From the NCBI RefSeq assembly GCF_024746815.1, contig NZ_CP080529.1:1-64000 (forward strand): 64,000 bases of DNA, read 5' to 3'. The position numbers and the translations under genes were made by a program. How positions within the stretch are numbered: position 1 is the stretch's first letter; each line of letters starts with the position of its first letter. The stretch is from Mesorhizobium sp. AR07 (lineage in GTDB: Bacteria; Pseudomonadota; Alphaproteobacteria; Rhizobiales; Rhizobiaceae). This document shows positions 54,025 through 61,685 of the stretch, in pieces. A model generated the notes under the pieces. The model was not told the DNA's origin. It saw only the letters and a list, made by a program, of their open reading frames with translations, and did not search any database.

Positions 54025-54904
54025 TCAATGACAGAAGATCGTCGGATCAAAACCAGACTGTTCCAACGCTACGGTTGCGCGCTCGATATTCGCGGATGCT
54101 CCTTCGTCCGTCGCATCGAACATCAGTCCGACGACCGTGCCGCTGTGGGCGACCTGGATGCCGATGGCGCCAAAGCGGCCACCGATCGCTTCGATCTCGT
54201 TTAGCCGTGGTTTGGGCAGAAAACGTTCGTTGATCCGCGCGCTCGCCGTTGCGACCCTGCCCAGCATCCGGGCATCCGCATTCTTGATGGCTGTTCGCAA
54301 CAGACTGCGAAGGGGGCGGAAGGTCTCTATTTCTAGCTGGCCATACCGCGCCGGCTCGAATTCAAGCGTATCGACTGTTACGTCAGGCGTTGTATCGATG
54401 CTGATGAAATCGATCGGCGGCAGCGACCTGCGGAAGGACTCCATGACGATACCGTCACGGTGCGCAAACAGCACCGCCTGTTGCCTAAACAGAGTGGAGT
54501 CACAGGCAGTTTCGACGCTGACAGCGATCCGCATGACATCGTCTGACGCAGCCTCGATCTCCAGCCAATCCAGGATCGCGAGAATGCTGGCCAGCACGTC
54601 GGCCGTGGACGATCCCATGCCGCGGCCGATGGGAATGTTGCTGTCTATCGCGAGATTGCCACCGGTTCCTGGGCGGCGGAACGCATTGATGGTCAACTCG
54701 GCCGCGCGTCTGGCCTTCTCCCGCGAGGCTGGCATGACGCTCACATGATCGCTATCGCTTGCGGTGAACTTGGCTTTGGATCTCAGTTGCCGGCAAGGCA
54801 GTGAAACCAGCGCGCCGCAGCCTGGCGCCGTCGTCCTCAAACAGGCCTTGCACCAGCTCGCCGTGATGGCCGATGGCCTCGGCATATCCCACTCCGCCAA
54901 CCAT
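54025..54904 (-). pseudogene. GHMP kinase, PduX (L-threonine kinase)-like, frameshifted
   Basis: The N-terminus (54904 to about 54820) reads MVGGVGYAEAIGHHGELVQG, the start seen in PduX-type L-threonine kinases. The frame then changes, and the protein continues as ALVSLPCRQLRSKAKF, followed by the GHMP phosphate loop NIPIGRGMGSSTADVLASIL (around residue 105) and IQVAHSGTVVGLMFD. A one-base change near 54810-54830 separates the two parts. If it is a sequencing error, the intact kinase has about 290 residues. It would make a phospho-amino acid for the PLP enzyme downstream. Confidence 0.75.
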
Positions 54905-55162
54905 GAAAATTCCTTCCCGCACAACAATGTATGCGCTTATACTTTGGAATCTCCATGAAATGTTTTCACACTGAATTTGACTACGCAACAAGAAACACAA
55001 TAATATTTTATACTTCTTACATTACAAACGAAGCTATTTGCACTTCACAAGTATTACAAATGGATAACAAACTTTACGGCCGAGCCGTTGGGGCCTCAGC
55101 CGATCCGGACCAGCGGAAATGGCATTGATCCCGGGCTGTTTTGAACAACACTGTTGAGATAG
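54905..55162. promoter_or_regulatory. AT-rich leader before the kinase gene
   Basis: The stretch 54950-55075 is markedly AT-rich compared with the rest of the window (for example AACACAATAATATTTTATAC). It probably contains the promoter of the minus-strand kinase-PLP-MFS-GNAT unit. No clear operator of the ATACCTAG type is present. Confidence 0.45.
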
Positions 55163-55865
55163 TCACTTTGCTCTGCGCGCCAGCGCGTATCCTGCGAGCC
55201 TGACAGTGCGGATGGCAGCGCCCCGCGAGCACTGCTTGAGCAGCTTTCGCAACTGACTGATGTGAACATCGACCGTTCGCGCACCGACACCGGCGCTGCT
55301 TGGCCAAGCCACTCCTATGAGCTCATCACGGCTGATGACCTTCTCTGGGTTTTCCAGCATGTGACGCAGCAATTTGAACTCGATTGGCCCGAGCAGAATC
55401 TCTCCGCCGCCGCAGCGAACGAGGTGCTTATCGATCTGCATTTCGACATCGCCATATATGAGCGATTTGCCGTTTTGGGGTCCTTGTCCCGATGTCTGAC
55501 CGATAGCCAGCCTGGAGCGCAGGTATTCGAGCAGCTTGGCCGGCGCGAATGGCCTGACAAAGCATTCGTCAACGCCAGACCGCAACAACTCAATGTGCTG
55601 GGCCTCCGCGCCGGGAGATAACAGTGCGACACAGGGGAGGGCGCCTGTGCGGGCATCCTGCTTCAATCTGGCGCTTCCGGCCGCCAGATGATTTGTCCGG
55701 TCGACAGTCAATCATCACCGCCTTGACCGGCCTCTGCGCAGCGAGCCTCAGCACGTCCTCAATTGAGCCGGCCAGCGTGCTGGTGAAGCGGTCAACCTCC
55801 AGAATGTGGCTGAGGAGCAGATAGAATTCCGCATCCTGCGAGCAGATCACGATCAATGGCTTCAT
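55163..55865 (-). pseudogene. Second PhoB-like regulator copy, frameshifted
   Basis: The N-terminus (MKPLIVICSQDAEFYLLLSH, from 55865) matches the regulator at 40184. After VMIDCRPD, near 55690-55705, the frame changes, and the rest follows one frame away: LKQDARTGALPCVALLSPGA, CFVRPFAPAKLLEYLRSRL and the winged helix ILLGPIEFKLLRHMLENPEK. The two copies are closely similar throughout. The DNA-binding half could still be made from an internal start. An IS630 element is inserted 10 bp upstream of the start codon. Confidence 0.82.
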
Positions 55866-55874
55866 CTGCGCAGC

Positions 55875-57024
55875 TAGTGGTTTCCGCCTGACATAAGAGT
55901 CCGGATCGGGATTCCCTTTTGGCTGAGCGCGTGCGAGTCTGCGGTATGCGCACAGGAATATCTCTCACCGTCTCGCCTTCTGACCATCGGCGTTTGGTTG
56001 CCCTGGTCAAAGATCGTAACAGCCCGCAGAAGCATGTGTGGCGCGCCGAGATCGTGCTGTTGAGCGCCACCGGCGCCGGCACGATCGAAATCATGGGGCG
56101 GACCGGCAAATCCAAGACCTGCGTGTGGCGCTGGCAGGAGCGCTTCGCCACGGAAGGCTTCGAGGGGCTGCTGCGCGACAAGACGCGTCCCTCGCGCATT
56201 GCGCCGCTCGGGCCTGAGATCGCTGAGCGCGTCGTGGCGCTGGCGCTCGACGACCCGCCAGGGGAAACGACGCACTGGACCGCCGACATGATGGCCAGGG
56301 CCGCCGGCATCAGCGCCAGCGCGGTGCGCCGCATCTGGAAGGCGCACGGGCTGCAGCCAAACCGCTGGCGGCAGTTCAAGCTCTCCAACGATCCGAAATT
56401 CATCGACAAGTTGCGCGACGTCGTCGGCCTCTATGTCGATCCGCCGGCCCACGCCATCGTGCTGTCGGTCGACGAGAAGAGCCAGATCCAGGCACTGGAC
56501 CGCACCCAGCCCGGCCTGCCCATGAAGAAGGGAAGGCTCGGCACCATGACGCACGATTATAAGCGGCACGGCACCACCACGCTGTTTGCCGCTCTCAACG
56601 TGCTCGACGGCGCCGTCATCGGCCGCAACATGCAGCGTCACCGCCACCAGGAGTTCATCCGCTTCCTCAACGCCATCGACACCGAGGCGCCGGCCGGCAA
56701 GGCGGTCCATGTCATCCTCGACAACTACGCCGCTCACAAGCACCCCAAGGTGCGTGCCTGGCTCGACCGCCATCAGCGCTTCACCTTCCACTTCACGCCG
56801 ACCTCATGCTCGTGGCTCAATGCCGTCGAGGGCTTCTTCGCCAAACTCTCCACGCGTCGTCTCAAGCGAGGCGTCTTCCACTCCGTCGTCGACCTCCAGG
56901 CGGCAATCAACCGCTTCGTGGCAGAGCACAACCAGCAACCCAAACCCTTCACTTGGACCGCCGATCCCGACAAAATCATTGCTGCCGTCAAACGTGGGCA
57001 CCAAGTGTTAGATTCCATCCACTA
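55875..57024 (+). mobile_element. IS630-family insertion sequence
   Basis: The element is flanked by TA at 55875-55876 and 57023-57024, the target duplication of this family. The outermost bases match as TAGTGG at both ends, and further matches inside are weak. It carries one transposase. It lies 10 bp from the start codon of the frameshifted regulator, in its promoter region. Confidence 0.75.
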
Positions 57025-57025
57025 G
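55946..57025 (+). CDS. IS630-family transposase
   Basis: This intact 359-residue protein has an N-terminal helix-turn-helix (GRTGKSKTCVWRWQERFATE) and a second one (GISASAVRRIWKAHGLQPNR). The DDE core has VLSVDEKSQIQALDR (first Asp, around 175), VILDNYAAHKHPKV (second Asp) and SWLNAVEGFFAKLS (Glu). ATG 55946 is preferred to 55919. The stop TAG uses the TA of the target duplication. Confidence 0.9.
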   Translation: MRTGISLTVSPSDHRRLVALVKDRNSPQKHVWRAEIVLLSATGAGTIEIMGRTGKSKTCVWRWQERFATEGFEGLLRDKTRPSRIAPLGPEIAERVVALALDDPPGETTHWTADMMARAAGISASAVRRIWKAHGLQPNRWRQFKLSNDPKFIDKLRDVVGLYVDPPAHAIVLSVDEKSQIQALDRTQPGLPMKKGRLGTMTHDYKRHGTTTLFAALNVLDGAVIGRNMQRHRHQEFIRFLNAIDTEAPAGKAVHVILDNYAAHKHPKVRAWLDRHQRFTFHFTPTSCSWLNAVEGFFAKLSTRRLKRGVFHSVVDLQAAINRFVAEHNQQPKPFTWTADPDKIIAAVKRGHQVLDSIH

Positions 57026-57639
57026 GTCTTTCGGCTGCCATCAAGACGGCCTGGCTGTATGGCGAATCCCACATTTTCAGATGCCAGAATGCCAGAACAA
57101 GCCAACTATAACAACAAAGCCCAGATGGGTACTCACACCAGGCCGGCCGCTACCATGTGACGGTCGTTCAGCTTGAACCTAAGCCTCTTTCGTGCTGCCG
57201 TCACAGCGATTTGTCGAGGCTGCGGCGACGCTTGCTCATCACGAGAACCCATCGCTCAAAGCCGGCACGGGCGCTCCTTCCCACAAGTCGAAGCCTGTCT
57301 GGGCGTTCGGCGAAGAAGCTGAAGGCGTCGCTGGTTCCCATCATAGGGACCACTGCGACTGGCTGGAATGAGAAGGCGCCGCTCCTTGGGAGGTGACCTG
57401 CCGCGCCAGTCTGGAGGCCCGCCGCGTCGACAGACGAGCTGAACTGCTCCCGACCGGTTGTGTGCAACCGTTGAGGGCCACCCGCGGCCCATCGGGTCCC
57501 CAATTTGCGGAGAATGCGGGCGCCAATCTCCGCATTTGCACGGATATTATCTCGTCCGTTTGCGGAGAATGCTATCGATCCGTGCTTGCCGATACATCCA
57601 TCTACCTGCTACCCTCGGCTGGGGCTTTCTGAAGGCGAA
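57026..57639. other. Intergenic stretch with direct repeats
   Basis: No gene is supported. Two identical 14-bp units, TTTGCGGAGAATGC, lie at 57504-57517 and 57559-57572, 55 bp apart. Between them is a partial inverted copy, ATCTCCGCATTTGC. Such repeats may be an orphan IS end or regulator binding sites of the downstream hypothetical gene. Confidence 0.4.
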
Positions 57640-58011
57640 ATGCTAGACCGGACCGTAGCTTCCACCACACCTAACTCGCGGCACTTTAACTTTCTTATTT
57701 CTGACGACGTCGTCGACGCTGTGCAGGGGTATGTCGGCTGCTGTGCTCCCGGACGCATCATTTCAACCTTTTCAGCAGTGCGGTCCGTGCGAGACAAAGT
57801 CCCTGACTGCGAGCTGTCCGACGACCAGATTGAGCGTTACGCCGTATTGTGCGCAGTCGACCAAGCACTTGCGGTCCATTTCGATCGCGGAGGAAGTCCA
57901 CGGGATCCTTACTCAAGCCTAAGTAGGAGCCACTGGCATCTCGTCCCGATCTGGAAAACCAAGGTGCGGACGACATGGGCACTTGCGCCGTTCGCGCAAC
58001 GTCCACGTTAA
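57640..58011 (+). CDS. Hypothetical protein
   Basis: This 123-residue protein has the core FNFLISDDVVDAVQGYVGCC and DDQIERYAVLCAVDQALAVH. It has no signal peptide or membrane segment. ATG 57640 (GGCGAA upstream) is chosen because the composition changes there; the frame opens at 57505. The protein-like composition suggests a real gene, but I recognise no family. Confidence 0.5.
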   Translation: MLDRTVASTTPNSRHFNFLISDDVVDAVQGYVGCCAPGRIISTFSAVRSVRDKVPDCELSDDQIERYAVLCAVDQALAVHFDRGGSPRDPYSSLSRSHWHLVPIWKTKVRTTWALAPFAQRPR

Positions 58012-58082
58012 TCGCGCCTTCAAAATCCAATAAAACCCAAAATCGGAATTTCCGAGGCGTGGATGATCGTCGCGCTACATCG

Positions 58083-58700
58083 CCGGTGAGATATTGTGAT
58101 TGACCCCGAAGAGGTTCTGCGGGTCGCATTTCCGTTTCAAGGTGGCGGGCCGCGAAAAGTTATTGCCGAAAGTCGCCTTGAGGCGTGTTTCGCCCTCACT
58201 TCCATCATGAAATTGGGGTAAGGCCCGCCAGATTGTAGGGCTGCACCGCCGTCCAGTAGTTGCGCGTCCACTGCTTGGGCACCGACGCCTGTGTCGCAGC
58301 GGGGCTGACGCCGACGATTGCCATCGACCAGAGGGAATCGCGCATATTCCAGGCCTGGGCGTCCGTCTTGCGGCGCGTGCACCGCGCCGTCGATCGGATA
58401 GAGGTGCATCGCTGAAATCGGCGGCGAGCCCGTACTGGCGGCTGAGATAGCCGTGGCCGCCTGAGAGCGTCAACCCAGCACCTCAGTGGTCGAGATGATG
58501 CCGAAGGGTACTGCGAGGCCGAAAGCGTGCGTGGCGTGGTCCACTTCGCCGGTCACGCACCCCGCACCAACCCTGACTGCGCCTGCCTTCGGGTCGACAC
58601 GCACGGCCGCGGATCAGCGACATGTCGATGACCAGAGCGTCGTCGACGCTGCCGAGGCCCGGCTGGAGCGCGTTTCGGCAAGCGCGAGGGTGCGGAGCTC
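58083..58700 (-). pseudogene. FAD-linked (berberine-bridge-type) oxidoreductase remnant
   Basis: Pieces of one protein are found across several frames. In order on the minus strand they are ALVIDMSLIRG, VRVDPKAGAVRVGAGCVTGE, VDHATHAFGLAVPFGIISTT, LTLSGGHGYLSRQYGLAADF and, at the 3' end, KCDPQNLFGVNHNISP. The first pieces are the FAD-binding (PCMH) domain and the last is the BBE domain. At least three frame changes and a large internal deletion leave it inactive. Confidence 0.78.
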
Positions 58701-58857
58701 AGATGACGGTAGCGTTTATCACGTAACTTATTGCTGGCCGCCCCATGAATTCGTAGACTCCGATCTTGTTCTGCGGATCATCCGTAAATGACCAACCGAG
58801 ACGGACATCAATGATTTCGCGTCGTGCCTTCGAAATGATGTCGCCTGCCGGCGCAGC

Positions 58858-59814
58858 CTATTTCCTGGTGATGTTTTCCAGGCCAACGATGGCTTGAGCA
58901 AAGAAATCCTGGTTCTCACTGGCCAGAACCAGCAAGCGCGAGATGGCTTCCACTCGCCATGTCGGGGGCGCGCGCCGAAGCAGGAATAAAGCCTCTTCCA
59001 GCCGATACTCCTGGCTCGACGGCTCGTCGATGGTGGCGCCTTCAAGCACCGGGACATCCTCGGCGGCCACGAGGCGGACAGGCAGCTCGAGGGATATGCC
59101 GTTGGCACCTTTGATCTCGACTGTGTAGACGCCGGGCTCGACGCCGGACATCGTCAGGTTCGCGTGACGATCGTCAGTGACGTCCAGCACTTTCGCGGCG
59201 CCGCCATCTTCCTTGGCCATGGAAATCGAATAGGGCGCCGTGCTGCCGACCCAGCGGATGGAAAGCGTATGGCTGGGGTCGATCGACTGTTCGCCAACGG
59301 CATAGACGCCCGGCATAATCAGATATTGAGAGGGTATCGTCTCGCGTGTGTCGCCAACAATGGCAGCTGCCATATCGCGCGTCTCTTGCCAATCCTTGCC
59401 GATGATACCCAGCGTAAAGTCCATGAGGCGTTGAAAACTTGAGGTCACGGCGACCTCGGGTATTTCCACGACATCGGGAAACCTGACGGAACGCACGGTG
59501 TTGTCCGGCATGTTGATCTCAGCGCTCACACCGGCGCCTGGGCGCACAATATCGCCCGGCTGCAGGAAACAGCCGGCCTTTGCCGGCTGGATATCGACGC
59601 CCCGTTCGACGCTGAGCCATGTGTCAGCTCCGGCCTGCCGCTCGACCTTGATCACGTTCGCACGGGTGTTGGGGCCACATTCACAAAGAGGTGGTTTCTC
59701 GTCCTGCCCCAAGGCAGCTTGCACACAGGACAGGGCCACGGCGACAGCCATCGCGGCGCCCAAGGCAAACCGTTCGAACCCATTCCGTAATTCGAAGCGC
59801 TTATCAACCACCAT
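58858..59814 (-). CDS. Exported FecR-like protein
   Basis: This 318-residue protein has a signal-peptide-like N-terminus (FALGAAMAVAVALSCVQAAL, cleavage near GQ). A segment that resembles the FecR fold follows (GCFLQPGDIVRPGAGVSAEI). The middle part resembles Ig-like/beta-rich modules (PSHTLSIRWVGSTAPYSISM), and the end is helical. The start is ATG 59814, with AGGGGG upstream; a GTG at 59847 that overlaps the stop of the CHASE2 gene is also possible. It lies directly downstream of the CHASE2 gene and probably acts with it in the periplasm. Confidence 0.6.
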   Translation of the reverse strand: MVVDKRFELRNGFERFALGAAMAVAVALSCVQAALGQDEKPPLCECGPNTRANVIKVERQAGADTWLSVERGVDIQPAKAGCFLQPGDIVRPGAGVSAEINMPDNTVRSVRFPDVVEIPEVAVTSSFQRLMDFTLGIIGKDWQETRDMAAAIVGDTRETIPSQYLIMPGVYAVGEQSIDPSHTLSIRWVGSTAPYSISMAKEDGGAAKVLDVTDDRHANLTMSGVEPGVYTVEIKGANGISLELPVRLVAAEDVPVLEGATIDEPSSQEYRLEEALFLLRRAPPTWRVEAISRLLVLASENQDFFAQAIVGLENITRK

Positions 59815-59843
59815 CGTGCCCCCTAGCGGCCCGTCAGCAGAAT

Positions 59844-61367
59844 TCACTCGCTAGCCGGCGGAGTATGCGGGCGGCTTCCAATCGCCTGCGCCCAGGTCAG
59901 GGCCGCGGAAAGCGCCTCTCGGATGACCTGCAGGATAGAGGACATTCCCTCGAAGGCAACGGCAATGATCGGCGACATGACAGCTATGGCTGTGCCAGCC
60001 GCAAGGCTAGCGAACCCATGAACGGCCCCAAGAATAAATACCGCCAGGATGGTGACGACGATCGAAAGCGCGGCCAGGACGAGTTTGGCGATGTGATTGA
60101 AAGGCGATCGCAGCCGCTCATGTGCCTGATGGCCGGCGACGTGGAAGACGGCGCCGATCAAACTGGCAAGGCCGATCAGCAGCAGCTCCCAGCCCCAGCC
60201 TTCATACTCGTCGACCAAGGTTCCGGCGGCGATCGCTCGAATGGCATTGGCGTGCACCATTGCGCCTGGCATGCGCAGGCCCAGAGGCGTTGCATGCAGA
60301 TCCCCGGAGGCCGCGTAGCCGCCGCCGATGACGACGACAGCCCCGTCCAGCAGCGACGGGTTCTCGCTCAAGCGCTGCTGCAACTCGTAGGCTTCGATGG
60401 TCTGGAAAACGAATGGCGCGTAGCTGTAGGTCGCTGCAACTGCGCTGCCCGGATCCGACGGCAGCGAAAACAGGATCCGCAGGACCGAAAAGTCGTGGTT
60501 GTCCGACGGCTCGTAAACGTGGTTTGCCAGATTGAGGGGTTTGGCTTCGCACTTTGCGCTCGAGCCGGGACGCGACGCTGGAAACAGACATGCAAGACCG
60601 CTTCGGTCGACTTGTCCGTCCGTCAGCGCGGCGCCAAGCAGTCCAAAGCCGGAAATGCGCTGCGCCGCCGCGGGCGTATCCCCGCGTATCAGGTGCCAGG
60701 CATAGACCGAGCGCACGACATTGTCCGGATCGGGTTGGAGCAGCGGGGACGCAAACCAGAGATCCGGATGTGACGATGTCGAAGCATCGGGACTGCATTT
60801 GGTGTCGTCGAAAATGGATGGATAGGCCTGGGCAATCGGCCGTGACGGATTCGAGGCTTCGCTCACCACCGGCCGCACGGCCAGTACAGGGATCGACTTC
60901 GCGATCGAATAAGTCTCGGCGCACAGCAGCTTGTCGGTGGCGCTCGCTTTTTCACTCTGCTGCGGGGCGAGCTCGACGTCGAGCATCACAAGCTTCATCG
61001 GAGTTCGGCCGGCGTTGGCGCTAGCAAGCGCCTTTAACATTTCGATGAGTTCGTCGCGAGGTGTCTCGAAGCCGGCAGCGCAGGCCTCACCGCGGGCCTT
61101 GGCCCAAATACGACACGTCGCCTCACCGACACTGACAAAGACGTAGCGTTTGCTCGTCTCAGACTGGGCACCGGCCAGCCGTTCCCGCGCCAGTTCGCGC
61201 ATGATAACGTCGGTGACATTGCGGTCGAGCGACCTGACGGCTTCGACATGGCCAAGCGCCGTCATGACGAGACTGACCACAAGCGCCAACGCGCATAGCA
61301 ATAGCCACTCTATTGCAAATGCCCGAAACAAGTTCTGCCATGGATGCGAGCTTGGTTCGTTGTTCAC
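59844..61367 (-). CDS. CHASE2-domain membrane protein without output domain
   Basis: This 507-residue protein has one membrane segment at the N-terminus (IEWLLLCALALVVSLVMTAL), a large extracytoplasmic CHASE2 domain (about 45-385; SLDRNVTDVIMRELARERLA, GAVVVIGGGYAASGDLHATP) and three membrane segments near the C-terminus (about 390-475). A cytoplasmic tail of only about 30 residues follows. CHASE2 is usually the sensor part of kinases, cyclases or GGDEF proteins; here no such output is attached. It is divergent from the caspase-like gene and overlaps or abuts the FecR-like gene. Confidence 0.82.
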   Translation of the reverse strand: MNNEPSSHPWQNLFRAFAIEWLLLCALALVVSLVMTALGHVEAVRSLDRNVTDVIMRELARERLAGAQSETSKRYVFVSVGEATCRIWAKARGEACAAGFETPRDELIEMLKALASANAGRTPMKLVMLDVELAPQQSEKASATDKLLCAETYSIAKSIPVLAVRPVVSEASNPSRPIAQAYPSIFDDTKCSPDASTSSHPDLWFASPLLQPDPDNVVRSVYAWHLIRGDTPAAAQRISGFGLLGAALTDGQVDRSGLACLFPASRPGSSAKCEAKPLNLANHVYEPSDNHDFSVLRILFSLPSDPGSAVAATYSYAPFVFQTIEAYELQQRLSENPSLLDGAVVVIGGGYAASGDLHATPLGLRMPGAMVHANAIRAIAAGTLVDEYEGWGWELLLIGLASLIGAVFHVAGHQAHERLRSPFNHIAKLVLAALSIVVTILAVFILGAVHGFASLAAGTAIAVMSPIIAVAFEGMSSILQVIREALSAALTWAQAIGSRPHTPPASE

Positions 61368-61685
61368 GTCGATCTGGCTTCGTGAATTTGGAGGTCGGCG
61401 GCACGCTCAAATCTAACGATAAATCATGAGTTCACGCCAACCGCGAGTCAATTGGCTGATAAGGTCTGCATTCTCCAGGGAACTGACGGGGGATGTGTCT
61501 GATTGCCGATATCAGTTATCGCCTGGAAGAGAGGATCACAGCCTGATGGCTAGCGATGGTGATTGGAGACGGACACTCCCTCGGGCTGGGCCTTGATTTT
61601 AACGCAGTTCACCTTGACCCTGCATAGGGGCTGTTTCTCGGAAATATCGGAAATGGGGTTTCCAGCGTTCTTCCCGCTCAACACA
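61368..61685. other. Divergent promoter region, CHASE2 and caspase genes
   Basis: This 318-bp region separates the two divergent genes and should hold both promoters. It is moderately AT-rich near 61405-61430 (AAATCTAACGATAAATCATG). I see no clear palindrome or recognised operator. Confidence 0.4.
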
